62,608 nucleotides of DNA from CAYQQK01 sp964420065. Lineage in GTDB: Bacteria; Bacillota; Dethiobacteria; DTU022. Positions 16,478-25,191 of this stretch are shown piece after piece. The stretch spans positions 1 through 62,608 of the forward strand of contig CAYQQK010000009.1 in the NCBI GenBank assembly GCA_964420065.1, in the 5' to 3' direction. Made by a program: the position numbers and the translations under genes. The notes beneath the pieces are model-generated. The model worked only from the letters and a program-made list of their open reading frames with translations. It searched no databases and was not told where the DNA came from. Each line of letters opens with the position of its first letter. The stretch's first letter is position 1.

Positions 16478-17290
16478 ATGGAGTTGGAGCTTCTGGAAAA
16501 CCGGCTTGGGCGGGTTCTTATGGAACTGAAAGGGGTGGCGGTGGCTTTTTCGGGGGGAGCGGACAGCACCCTGCTCCTCTTCGCGGCACAATCCATTCTG
16601 GGCGGGAAAAACGTCCTTGCCTTAACCGTCAACTCGGTGCTGTTCCCCGCAGCGGAATTGAAGGCGACCCGAGCCCTGGCGGCGTGTTTCGGGGTGGAGC
16701 ACCGGGTCCTCACCGTGGCGGATCCGGCCGGCACCCCTTGGGAGAACAACCCGCCGGATCGCTGCTACCATTGCAAAAGATCATTTTATACCCTGCTCCG
16801 GCAGGCGGCTCGCGAGCGGGGATTGCCGGCGGTGATCGATGGCAGCAACGCTGACGATACTGCGGACTGTCGTCCCGGAATGCGGGCGGCCCGTGAACTT
16901 GAAGTGCGTAGTCCCCTGCAAGAAGCAGGGTTGGGCAAGGCTGCTGTCCGCGCCCTATCCCGCCGCTACGGGCTTGTTACCTGGAACAAACCCGCAGCGC
17001 CCTGCCTGGCCACCCGTATTCCGTATGGCGAACTGCTGACCGCCGTTAAGTTGAAACGGGTTGAACGGGCCGAAGAATTCTTGCGTCGTTCCGGCTTCAC
17101 CCGGGCCTTGCGCGTGCGCAGCGATGGTGCCATGGCCCGGATCGAGGTTTCCCCGGAAGATTTCCCCCGGCTTCTCCGCCATCGCCTGAAAATATTGTCC
17201 GACCTTTATGAACTGGGTTTCACCCGGGTTACCGTTGATCTGGCCGGGTTCCGCGGCGGCAGCCGGGAGCTTACGGATGGAAATATTTGA
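16478..17290 (+). CDS. larE: LarE-type ATP-dependent sulfur transferase
   Basis: LarE adenylates a pyridinium dicarboxylate precursor and inserts sulfur to build the nickel-pincer cofactor of lactate racemase and relatives. It is 270 residues. The PP-loop SGGADST is at 25-31. Three cysteines are at 96 and 99 (RCYHCKR) and 176 (PCLATRIPYG); family members with this three-cysteine set bind a 4Fe-4S cluster and need not sacrifice their own cysteine. No larB, larC or larA is visible. The last 20 bases overlap the convergent LysR gene. Confidence 0.88.
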   Translation: MELELLENRLGRVLMELKGVAVAFSGGADSTLLLFAAQSILGGKNVLALTVNSVLFPAAELKATRALAACFGVEHRVLTVADPAGTPWENNPPDRCYHCKRSFYTLLRQAARERGLPAVIDGSNADDTADCRPGMRAARELEVRSPLQEAGLGKAAVRALSRRYGLVTWNKPAAPCLATRIPYGELLTAVKLKRVERAEEFLRRSGFTRALRVRSDGAMARIEVSPEDFPRLLRHRLKILSDLYELGFTRVTVDLAGFRGGSRELTDGNI

Positions 17291-18188
17291 GGGTGAACTG
17301 GAAAAAAGCGCGGTTAAGGGGCAGCAAAACGTTTTTTTGGCGGCAAACCAGGTAAATATTCCTCTTCAAGGGCACATCTTCCAGCCGGTATCCCTTTAAT
17401 ACCCCGAGTTCAAGTTCTTCTTCCACCGCTTTCCTGGAAATGATCGTCAGTCCAAGGCCCGCCCGGGCGGCCTCTTTGATCGCCTCCTGACTTTCCAGGT
17501 AACCGATGACCCGGGGGGCAGGGTAACGGCCCGGCTGTTTTTTCAGGGCTTTCTCAAAAACGATGCGGGTGGCGGAGCCGGGTTCCCGTAAGAGAAAGGG
17601 CATGCCGCTACAGGCCGGCCAGGTGGTCGCAGGCAGTCCGCACTGTGCCGGCTTCCCGCACGGAAGCTTGAACTGCGGCGAAGCGACCAGAATAAGCTCG
17701 TCCGCGACCAGTTTGATCTGTTCCAGGCCCTCCCGGCTGCCGGATTCGCCGGTAAACCCGAGATCATACGTATAATCCTTGACCGATTGCAAAACCTGCC
17801 CGGTATCGCGCAGAAGAACGGAGAAGGTGATTGCGGGATATTTCTGGCGAAAGGAGTGCAGGAGCCCGGGCAAGAGGTAGGTTCCGGGAACACTGCTCGC
17901 GGCAATTTCCAGATGCCCGCTGTCAATCTGATTTTCATCCTGAATGGCTGCCAGCGCCTCCGCCCTGGTTTCCAGGAGTTGTTGGCCGTACTTGAACAGT
18001 ATTTTCCCCGCTCCGGTCAGTTTCAACTCCTGCTTGCGGCGATCGAGCAGGGGGGTCCCTAGCTCGTCCTCCAGCTTTTTGATATGGGCGCTAACCGTGG
18101 GCTGGCTTAAAAAAATATTTTCGGCGGCACGGGTAAAACTCTTTTGCCGCGCCACTTCCAGAAAGATCTTGAGTTTGTGAAAATCCAT
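17271..18188 (-). CDS. LysR family transcriptional regulator
   Basis: 305 residues. A winged helix-turn-helix lies at about 1-60 (RQKSFTRAAENIFLSQPTVS) and a LysR substrate-binding domain after about residue 90. It resembles the CysL-like regulators commonly found beside selenium-metabolism yedE genes. It is divergent from yedE with a 222-bp shared control region, so it probably controls yedE and the genes behind it. The ligand is unknown. Confidence 0.85.
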   Translation of the reverse strand: MDFHKLKIFLEVARQKSFTRAAENIFLSQPTVSAHIKKLEDELGTPLLDRRKQELKLTGAGKILFKYGQQLLETRAEALAAIQDENQIDSGHLEIAASSVPGTYLLPGLLHSFRQKYPAITFSVLLRDTGQVLQSVKDYTYDLGFTGESGSREGLEQIKLVADELILVASPQFKLPCGKPAQCGLPATTWPACSGMPFLLREPGSATRIVFEKALKKQPGRYPAPRVIGYLESQEAIKEAARAGLGLTIISRKAVEEELELGVLKGYRLEDVPLKRNIYLVCRQKNVLLPLNRAFFQFTLKYFHP

Positions 18189-18410
18189 AAATGGGCAATC
18201 CCCTTGCTGTAATCGGTTCGCTCTTTTTCATCATCGAGCCGGTTTTATTGTATCATACCCGCGTTATTTCCGACCACCATTGGCATTGTCTATCAAAGTG
18301 TCACCCGCTATCGAAAAGAACTATTTCCCTTATGCCCCCGGACCGCCTATGCTCTTGGTAGAGATGCCTTTATCTTTTACATTGACAACAGGGGGTGGCA
18401 TAATCAGGCG

Positions 18411-19508
18411 ATGCGAAATTTACTGGCAACCAGGCGGGGGATGGTCGTTGTTGGAGCGGTAATCGGTATTTTGGCCTCGTTGTTGCAATTGTGGGGCAAT
18501 CCCGCAAATATGGGTATCTGCGTGGCCTGCTTCGTCCGTGATCTGACCGGGGCGTTGGGCCTGCACCGGGCCCCGGTGGTACAGTACCTGCGCCCGGAAA
18601 TCATTGGTTTTGTCCTCGGTTCTTTCGGCGCGGCTTATTTCTTCAAGGAATTCAGGCCCCGGATGGGTTCGGCGCCGGTGGCAAGATTCATGCTGGGTGT
18701 CTTCGCCATGATCGGAGCGCTCGTCTTCCTGGGCTGTCCGTGGCGGGCCCTGCTCCGTCTAGCCGGCGGTGACTGGAACGCTCTCCTGGGCCTTTTCGGT
18801 CTTGCCGCAGGAATCTGGCTCGGAACGGGATTTCTAAAAAACGGGTACAACCTGGGTTCCGCCCGCAAGGCCCACCTCTTCGCAGGTTGGATCTTTCCGA
18901 TCATTATGGCTGGATTTCTGGTTTTGATGCTTCTGAACCCGAAGGTGGCGGGAGAAACCCAAAGCGGGGCTCTCTTCTACAGTGTCGAAGGGCCGGGTTC
19001 CATGCATGCACCGCTCTTAGTTTCCCTGGCCGTCGGGCTCGGCATCGGTTTTCTGGCGCAGCGGAGTCGTTTTTGTACCATGGGGGCGATCCGGGATTTA
19101 ATTCTGTTTAAACAAACCCACCTTTTTATCGGGCTGATCAGCCTGGCCGGAGCCGCGTTGATCACGAATCTGGTGCTGCACCAGTTCAACCCGGGTTTTG
19201 CCGGTCAACCGGTTGCCCATACCATGCATCTTTGGAATTTTGGCGGCATGGCCCTGGCCGGGCTTGCCTTCACCCTGGCCGGCGGTTGTCCCGGACGCCA
19301 GCTCTTTCTGTCCGGTGAGGGGGATGGTGATGCCGCCGTGTTTGTGATCGGCATGGTTGTGGGGGCTGCCTTTGCCCACAATTTTGGTCTGGCCAGTTCC
19401 GCCGCCGGAGCTACCCCGGCCGGGATAACCTCCCTGGCGGTTGGATTCGGGGCCTGTTTGTTGATCGGCTTGCTGATGCGCGAGAAAATAACGGTAGCGA
19501 AGGGATGA
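18411..19508 (+). CDS. yedE: YedE/YeeE family transporter, selenium-associated type
   Basis: 365 residues with about nine or ten membrane segments. The family repeats are present: ICVACFVRD near residue 37, QRSRFCTMGAIRDL near 215 and GGCPGRQLFLSGEGDGDAA near 290, carrying conserved cysteines. This family is thought to carry sulfur- or selenium-containing small molecules. The combination with TusA, a DUF3343 protein, an NNRD-like kinase and a LysR regulator matches the selenium-associated class. The substrate is inferred. The stop overlaps an ATG of the tusA frame (ATGA). Confidence 0.83.
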   Translation: MRNLLATRRGMVVVGAVIGILASLLQLWGNPANMGICVACFVRDLTGALGLHRAPVVQYLRPEIIGFVLGSFGAAYFFKEFRPRMGSAPVARFMLGVFAMIGALVFLGCPWRALLRLAGGDWNALLGLFGLAAGIWLGTGFLKNGYNLGSARKAHLFAGWIFPIIMAGFLVLMLLNPKVAGETQSGALFYSVEGPGSMHAPLLVSLAVGLGIGFLAQRSRFCTMGAIRDLILFKQTHLFIGLISLAGAALITNLVLHQFNPGFAGQPVAHTMHLWNFGGMALAGLAFTLAGGCPGRQLFLSGEGDGDAAVFVIGMVVGAAFAHNFGLASSAAGATPAGITSLAVGFGACLLIGLLMREKITVAKG

Positions 19509-19516
19509 TTTGCAGC

Positions 19517-19738
19517 ATGAGTAATTTTGTTGACGCCAGGGGGCTCTCCTGCCCCCAGCCGGTGATCATGGCCTTGAACGAAATGAAAACCGTAGGCAAA
19601 GGCGATATTCTGATCATGGTCGATACGGATACGGCCAAGGAGAATGTCTGCCGTGCGGCCCGGGCCCGGGGCTGGGCGGTTGCCGGTATTGAGCCGGAAG
19701 GTGACGGCTACCGGATTACCATCAGAAAGGAAGGCTGA
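19517..19738 (+). CDS. tusA: TusA/SirA family sulfur (selenium) carrier
   Basis: A 73-residue single-domain protein with the family signature LSCPQPV: the persulfide-carrying cysteine is C12 and is followed by P-x-P. The family shuttles sulfane sulfur, or possibly selenium, to acceptors. An in-frame ATG at 19505 overlaps the yedE stop and could be the start; ATG 19517 is preferred because the protein then begins with the usual short strand (NFVDARG). The next gene starts 2 bases after the stop. Confidence 0.85.
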   Translation: MSNFVDARGLSCPQPVIMALNEMKTVGKGDILIMVDTDTAKENVCRAARARGWAVAGIEPEGDGYRITIRKEG

Positions 19739-19740
19739 AA

Positions 19741-20280
19741 TTGTTCAAGGGTCTTTGGAAAAAGAAAACCGATCTGCCACCGCATCAGGATCGGGGCATC
19801 CTTGTTTTTGAAAATACTACCGCCGTGATCCGGGCCGAAAACGTTTTGAAGGGGGACGGTTGGCCGATCCAGGTCAAGGGCCCGCCCCCGGAAATACGCA
19901 GCGGCTGTGACCTGGTGATCGAGTTTCCACTGATTGAAGAGCTGTCCATCATCAGGAGGCTTGAGCAAGTCAAGATCAGGCCGCTCCAGGTTGTCCCCGT
20001 TGCCAGTGTTTTGCTGGAACCGGTAGAGCTGCTTCATCAGAAGGAATTTGGAAAATACCTGATGGTAAGGGCGGCAAACATGAAAATTACCGTCGATCGG
20101 GAGCGAGAATTGATTGTCAACGTTTCCGGGGGCGGCTGCCCGGATGTGCCTTACCTGGCGGAACAGATGGTAAACCGACATTTGAACCGTGCCCCGCAGC
20201 CCCGGGAGATCGGTTATACTCTCTGTGCCTACGCTCTTCAGCTCGCTTACGATCGGGTGGTGAAGTTATGTTCGGCCTAG
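19741..20280 (+). CDS. DUF3343-type protein of the selenium-associated cluster
   Basis: 179 residues starting at TTG 19741, with AAGGAAGG upstream. The N-terminal ~80 residues look like DUF3343 (ILVFENTTAVIRAENVLK, then IRSGCDLVIEF), a small ferredoxin-like fold often beside TusA/YedF. The C-terminal half has a further cysteine motif, VSGGGCPDVPYLAEQM (C133), plus C162 and C177. The function is not established; a role in selenium or persulfide handling is inferred from the neighbours. It overlaps the next gene by 13 bases. Confidence 0.7.
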   Translation: MFKGLWKKKTDLPPHQDRGILVFENTTAVIRAENVLKGDGWPIQVKGPPPEIRSGCDLVIEFPLIEELSIIRRLEQVKIRPLQVVPVASVLLEPVELLHQKEFGKYLMVRAANMKITVDRERELIVNVSGGGCPDVPYLAEQMVNRHLNRAPQPREIGYTLCAYALQLAYDRVVKLCSA

Positions 20281-21137
20281 TCGGAACGATCCCCGAAGCA
20301 CATTTTCCGCTTAGCTCCGGCCCGGTTCGCCTGGAAGGGGATCAGCTCATCCTGGAAAACAACAGGATCACGGTTAACCGTGGCACACCGGCCATGATCG
20401 CGGCGGCTGCAAAAACGCTTCAGTATTTGAACCAACCCGAACCTTTTTGTTACCTGGTGGGGGATATCGGCGGCGGGACCGGGTGTAAAAGCCTTTACCG
20501 GTATCTGATCTCGCATCTGCCCGACCTTCCCTTTCGAACCCTGGCCTTTCATTATTTCCAGCCGGATGTGGGTTTGTTCAAAGAGCTGCTGGCGGTGATC
20601 AATGCACTCCCGGTTCGCCCGATCCTCATCGCCGATGCCGGGTTTATGTATGTCGCCAAGATGAGCGGCGCTGCCGCCTCTTTTGATCTGTTTACACCCG
20701 ATGCCGGCGAACTGGCCTATCTGGCTGATGAAAAAGCACCTCATCCTTTCTATACCCGGGGGTTCATCCTGCACGAAGAAAATCAGGTGCCGGACCTGAT
20801 CAAACGGGCTTACCGGCATGACAATGCCGCCGCTTATCTGCTGGTTAAGGGGGCAAATGATTATATCGCCGGGCGGGACGGGATCATCGCCAAAGTGGAA
20901 AGCCCGTTCGAAGAGGTGCTCGAAGCGATCGGGGGCACCGGGGACACTTTGACCGGAATAGTCTCGGCCCTGGCCTCTTCGGGGATGGATCTGGGATCCG
21001 CGGCGATCGAGGCGGCCAGGGTGAACCGGCTGGCAGGTTCCTACGCCCGCCCCACCCCGGCAACGGCTGTGTCCGAGCTGATCAGGCATATCCCGCGGGC
21101 TCTGGGCGAAGTGCGGGACCGCCAAGGCCTTCCGTAA
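20268..21137 (+). CDS. NAD(P)H-hydrate dehydratase/sugar kinase-like protein of the selenium-associated cluster
   Basis: 289 residues with a ribokinase-like fold. FTPDAGELAYL (about 142-152) corresponds to the TPHPGE motif of ADP-dependent NAD(P)HX dehydratases. LLVKGANDYI (191-200) and GGTGDTLTGI (222-231) complete the nucleotide site. The N-terminal epimerase half of YjeF is absent. Homologues accompany yedE/tusA/DUF3343, so the true substrate may be a selenium- or sulfur-linked metabolite, not NADHX. It is the last gene of the yedE operon. Confidence 0.65.
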   Translation: MFGLVGTIPEAHFPLSSGPVRLEGDQLILENNRITVNRGTPAMIAAAAKTLQYLNQPEPFCYLVGDIGGGTGCKSLYRYLISHLPDLPFRTLAFHYFQPDVGLFKELLAVINALPVRPILIADAGFMYVAKMSGAAASFDLFTPDAGELAYLADEKAPHPFYTRGFILHEENQVPDLIKRAYRHDNAAAYLLVKGANDYIAGRDGIIAKVESPFEEVLEAIGGTGDTLTGIVSALASSGMDLGSAAIEAARVNRLAGSYARPTPATAVSELIRHIPRALGEVRDRQGLP

Positions 21138-21152
21138 ATGAGAAATCACCCA

Positions 21153-21180
21153 TTGACAGATATAGTTAACCCTGTATGAT
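21153..21180 (+). promoter_or_regulatory. Sigma-A-type promoter for comEC
   Basis: A perfect TTGACA (21153-21158) and TATGAT (21175-21180) are 16 bases apart, just after the kinase-like gene and 36 bases before the comEC start. Confidence 0.65.
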
Positions 21181-21215
21181 TGTGCTATCATGGCCTGTCT
21201 GCCGGGTTTGAAAAG

Positions 21216-23738
21216 ATGAATAAACCTGCTCTTTTTCATTTTAACCGGCCGCTGGTGGCGGTAACGCTGAGCTACATTGCCGGAATTACCTGGGGCTGGG
21301 TCTGCCTGGACAGCCTCCCGGGGTGGTTGGGGTTACTGTTGCTGCCGCTGCTGGTCCTGTTTTACCGAAAGCTTTTTTCCGGCTTCGCGGCGTTTTTGCT
21401 GTTGGGCGCCGCCGTTGCCGGGGCGGCTTCTTTTTTCATTTCAGCCGGGCCCCCTGCAGAAGGGTTGTTGCGGTATTCGGACCGCCCCCTATTTGTCGAG
21501 GGGACCGTGGCGGAGGAGCCACTGCGGACGGAAAATGAAACTGCCTACCGGCTTCGGGTGCAAACCGTGGAAACCCAGGCGGGACGTTTTCCGGTTTCCG
21601 GAAAGCTGCTGGTCAAGGTTTACGGGGCTGATCAGGAACCGCACTGGGTTGGGGAAACGTTGCGGTTACGGGGGGTGATCCGGGAGCCCCGGGGTCGGCG
21701 TAACCCGGGGGGGTTCGATTATCGCTTCTACCTGCGCACCGAGGGGATGACAGCGTTGATGTCTGTCCGCCCTTACCAGGTGGTTTCGTTGGGGCGGGGG
21801 GAAACCGGCCGGCTTTCCGGCGCTGCCGCCGTCCTGCGGACGCGGATGAGTGCCGCCATCGAAAAGGGCTTACCCTCCCCGGCGGCCGAACTGCTGATCG
21901 CGATCCTCTTTGGCCAGCGCCACCACCTTCCCGAAGCGGTGGCGGAAAACTTCCGCACGGCCGGGGTGGGACACCTGATGGCTGTTTCCGGGCTTCACGT
22001 GGGCCTGGTGGCCGCAATGATCCTGGCGTTGTGGCGCCGCCTCGGCCTGCGTGGCCGCTGGCCCCTGGCCGCCGCGATCCTCCTGATCTTTGGCTACGCT
22101 TTTCTCACCGGGATGCGACCCTCCGCCCTGCGGGCCGCGGTCATGCTCTCCTTTGCCCTGGCGGCGCTGCTTTTCGACCGGCCCTACGATCTGCCGACGG
22201 CCATGGCCGCGGCTGCCCTGATCACGCTGGCGGGAAACCCTTTGCTCCTACTTACCGCCGGCTTTCAGCTTTCCTATGCGGCCACTCTGGCCATCGTCTA
22301 CGGCGCTCCGCCGCTGGCCGCCCTGTTTTTACGCCTGTGTCTCCCGGTGCGGTTGTGCTATCCCCTGGCGGTTACCGTCGCCGCCCAGGTGGGGGTGTTG
22401 CCGCTGACGGTTTTTCATTTTGGTCATATTCCCGTACTGGCCGTGTTCTTCAACCTGCTTGTTCTGCCGGTGATCGCCCCGGCGCTTGGCCTGGGCCTGG
22501 CCGGAGCTCTCCTCTCCCTGGTGGCCCCAACCCTGGCCCTGCCTCTTTTTTGGACATGCCGGCCCCTGTTGGAATACCTTTTGGCGTTGACCGCACTCTC
22601 GCGCCTGCCGGGATTTTACCGGGCTGTTTTCCCCCCGCGGCCGTTAGAGATCTTTTTGGCCGGTTTCTTCCTGATCGCCTTGCTCTGGTTTTACTACAAT
22701 CGGGATGCCCTCAAGGCTGTCCTGACCGGGCCTGTTTCGATCCAGGGATCGCTGCACCGGCGCTATCTGATCCCCGGTCTGGCTTTCTTGTTCCTGATGC
22801 TCACGGTGCTATGGGCCGGGCCGCTTGGGCGCAAACCGCCCCGCCTTGTTGTGACCTGCCTCGATGTCGGCCAGGGGTCGGCAACGCTGATCGAAGCACC
22901 TTGCGGCCGGAAGATCCTGGTCGATGCCGGGGGCGGGCTGTCCGTCCGGGGGGAACCGGAAGAGAGTGGCACACTGGTGCTGTTGCCTTTTCTGCGCCAT
23001 CGGCGGATCCGCGCTCTCGACCTGGCGGTGATCACCCATCCCCATGAAGATCATTTCGGGGGAATGCTGCCCTTGCTGGAAACGGTAGAGGTTGCCCAAC
23101 TATTGATCTCCCCGGTTCCGGGGCGTTCCCCCTATTACGAAACGCTGCTCGAATCTGCCGTTTCACGGGGTCTTCCCGTTGTCGCGGCCCATGCCGGGAG
23201 CTGCTGGGAATGCGCTTGCGGTTTGCGGCTTGAAGTGCTTTATCCATCGACCGACGCGCTGGCCCGGCTCAATCCGGGCGGTAGCGGCAATCTGAACGAC
23301 GCTTCGCTCGTGCTCCGGCTCACTTACGGGGCGGCCTGTATTCTTTTTACCGGCGATGTCGAGGAGGCGGCGGTGCGGGAACTGTTGCGCCACCGGTATG
23401 AGGACCTGGAAGCGACGGTTTTGGTGGTGCCTCATCATGGCGGGAAGCTATCGATCATGGAAGACTTCCTGGCGGCAGTTAAACCACGGGTGGCCGTAAT
23501 CCCCGTTGGCGCCAACCCCTTCGGTCATCCCCATCCGGAAACGCTCCGGGCTTTGGAGAAAAGCGGAGCCCTGGTGCTGCGTAATGACCGGCATGGTGCG
23601 GTCATCCTGCGCAGCGACGGCTGCCGTTTGACCGTTGAAACCATGGATGAGTACGATCAACATGGCCCGGTGCCGACCGCGGGGCCGGGGCATACTTCAT
23701 TTTTTCAGGCGGCTCGGCTGGCCCTACTGCCGTGGTAA
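21216..23738 (+). CDS. comEC: ComEC/Rec2-type DNA uptake channel
   Basis: A membrane channel carrying single-stranded DNA into the cell in competence. It is about 840 residues from ATG 21216; an open extension to 21180 adds 12 residues. The order is complete: N-terminal membrane part and DUF4131-like region (to about 200), the Competence domain with many helices (GVGHLMAVSGLHVGLV near 255), then a metallo-beta-lactamase-like domain with LDVGQGSATLIEAPCGRKIL and THPHEDHFGG near 607-615. The histidine/aspartate motif is intact. Confidence 0.93.
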   Translation: MNKPALFHFNRPLVAVTLSYIAGITWGWVCLDSLPGWLGLLLLPLLVLFYRKLFSGFAAFLLLGAAVAGAASFFISAGPPAEGLLRYSDRPLFVEGTVAEEPLRTENETAYRLRVQTVETQAGRFPVSGKLLVKVYGADQEPHWVGETLRLRGVIREPRGRRNPGGFDYRFYLRTEGMTALMSVRPYQVVSLGRGETGRLSGAAAVLRTRMSAAIEKGLPSPAAELLIAILFGQRHHLPEAVAENFRTAGVGHLMAVSGLHVGLVAAMILALWRRLGLRGRWPLAAAILLIFGYAFLTGMRPSALRAAVMLSFALAALLFDRPYDLPTAMAAAALITLAGNPLLLLTAGFQLSYAATLAIVYGAPPLAALFLRLCLPVRLCYPLAVTVAAQVGVLPLTVFHFGHIPVLAVFFNLLVLPVIAPALGLGLAGALLSLVAPTLALPLFWTCRPLLEYLLALTALSRLPGFYRAVFPPRPLEIFLAGFFLIALLWFYYNRDALKAVLTGPVSIQGSLHRRYLIPGLAFLFLMLTVLWAGPLGRKPPRLVVTCLDVGQGSATLIEAPCGRKILVDAGGGLSVRGEPEESGTLVLLPFLRHRRIRALDLAVITHPHEDHFGGMLPLLETVEVAQLLISPVPGRSPYYETLLESAVSRGLPVVAAHAGSCWECACGLRLEVLYPSTDALARLNPGGSGNLNDASLVLRLTYGAACILFTGDVEEAAVRELLRHRYEDLEATVLVVPHHGGKLSIMEDFLAAVKPRVAVIPVGANPFGHPHPETLRALEKSGALVLRNDRHGAVILRSDGCRLTVETMDEYDQHGPVPTAGPGHTSFFQAARLALLPW

Positions 23739-23802
23739 GGGTTTTTGTTCCGGGTATACTAAAAAAGCTTCCCCCACCTGGAAAAAATGGAGTGAACCCG
23801 AT

Positions 23803-25191
23803 ATGCACATTCTTATGCTTTCGTGGGAATATCCGCCTCGCGTCATCGGCGGCCTGGCCCATCATGTGCGCGAACTGGCGCGGTCCCTGGTCGAAGCGGG
23901 CCACAACGTCAGTGTGATCACCGTTGCCGAAAACAATACCCCGGTGCACGAGATCGTGGAAGGGGTTGCGGTCCACCGTGTTCTCCCGTACCATGGACGC
24001 CCCTTGAATTTTCTATCCTGGGTCCAGCAGCTCAACCTGGCCATGCTGGAGACGGGCGCCTCGCTATGCCGTCGGGGCGGAGTCGATCTGATCCATGCCC
24101 ACGACTGGCTGGTCGCCTACGCCGGGCGGGGCCTGAAACATATTTTCCACCTGCCCCTTCTCGCCACCATCCACGCCACCGAGTTCGGGCGCAACAACGG
24201 CCTGCACAATCCCGAACAGCGTTACATTTCAGAACTGGAATGGTGGCTTACCTACGAGGCCTGGCGGGTGATCTGTTGCAGCGAATACATGCGGGAAGAG
24301 CTCCGCTCCGTTTTCTCGCTTCCCGGCGATAAAATTGCCGTGATTCCGAACGGGGTTCGCCCGGAGGTTTTTCGGGTCAAAACGGCCGACCCGGAGGTGC
24401 GAGCCCGGTTTGCCGCCCCCCACGAGAAAATACTCCTTTTCATCGGGCGCCTGGTGCCGGAAAAAGGGGTAGAGGTGCTTTTGAATGCCCTACCGGCGAT
24501 TCGGGAACGCGTGCCGGCGCTACGCCTGGTCGTGGCGGGTCGCGGGCCGTACCGGGAGGAGCTGGAGCATCAGACCCGTATCCTCGGGCTGGAGCAGCAC
24601 GTTCTTTTTGCCGGATATATCGATGATCGAACCCGAAACCAGCTTTACGCTCACGCCGCAGTTGCGGTTTTCCCCAGCCTTTATGAACCGTTCGGGCTGG
24701 TCGCCCTGGAAGGGATGGCCGCCGGAACCCCGGTGGTGGTTGGGGCAAGCGGCGGTTTTCTGGAAACGGTCGAACATGAAGTGAACGGACTTCTGGCCCG
24801 GCCCGGGGATCCGGCCGACCTGGCGCTTCAAATCGGCCGGATCTTGAGCGATCCGGATCTTACCGCGGGCCTGGTGCGCCGGGCCGCAGAGGACATTGAA
24901 ACCCGTTTTGCCTGGCCGGTTGTTGCGCAAGAGACCGGGAAGCACTATCGGCAGATTGTTGCCTCGGCAGAAGCGCGGCGCTGGCGGCGTGAACTGGAAT
25001 ACGATGGACCGGTGCCTGCGGCCGGGCCGGTCACCGCCATGGTGCCGCCCGAAATACCGGTCCCGGCAGCACCATCATCGGCGGGGAGGCCTCCTTCCCG
25101 CTATACGGCAGCGGAGGAACTGCTCGCAAAGATGCCCCCCGCCGAAATGGAAACCGGGCCGGCTTCGCCCCGGGAGGTGAGGCCTGAATGA
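23803..25191 (+). CDS. GT4 family glycosyltransferase
   Basis: 462 residues from ATG 23803, with GGAGTG upstream. The GT-B start is MHILMLSWEYPPRVIGGLA, as in glycogen-synthase-like GT4 enzymes. The acceptor segment HDWLVAYAG lies near 105 and the nucleotide-sugar site YEPFGLVALEGMA near 296-308, with the E-x7-E pair. A proline- and alanine-rich tail of ~70 residues follows. It overlaps the next gene by 4 bases (ATGA), so the two are co-translated. The product may be a glucan or glycolipid; donor and acceptor are unknown. Confidence 0.85.
   Translation: MHILMLSWEYPPRVIGGLAHHVRELARSLVEAGHNVSVITVAENNTPVHEIVEGVAVHRVLPYHGRPLNFLSWVQQLNLAMLETGASLCRRGGVDLIHAHDWLVAYAGRGLKHIFHLPLLATIHATEFGRNNGLHNPEQRYISELEWWLTYEAWRVICCSEYMREELRSVFSLPGDKIAVIPNGVRPEVFRVKTADPEVRARFAAPHEKILLFIGRLVPEKGVEVLLNALPAIRERVPALRLVVAGRGPYREELEHQTRILGLEQHVLFAGYIDDRTRNQLYAHAAVAVFPSLYEPFGLVALEGMAAGTPVVVGASGGFLETVEHEVNGLLARPGDPADLALQIGRILSDPDLTAGLVRRAAEDIETRFAWPVVAQETGKHYRQIVASAEARRWRRELEYDGPVPAAGPVTAMVPPEIPVPAAPSSAGRPPSRYTAAEELLAKMPPAEMETGPASPREVRPE

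Noticed and set aside
18382..18410. TTGACA just before yedE as a promoter
   Set aside because: No -10 at a proper distance and the start codon is only 23 bases away.
20277..21239. 320-codon minus-strand frame opposite the kinase-like gene
   Set aside because: No family pattern, and both overlapping plus-strand genes are well supported.
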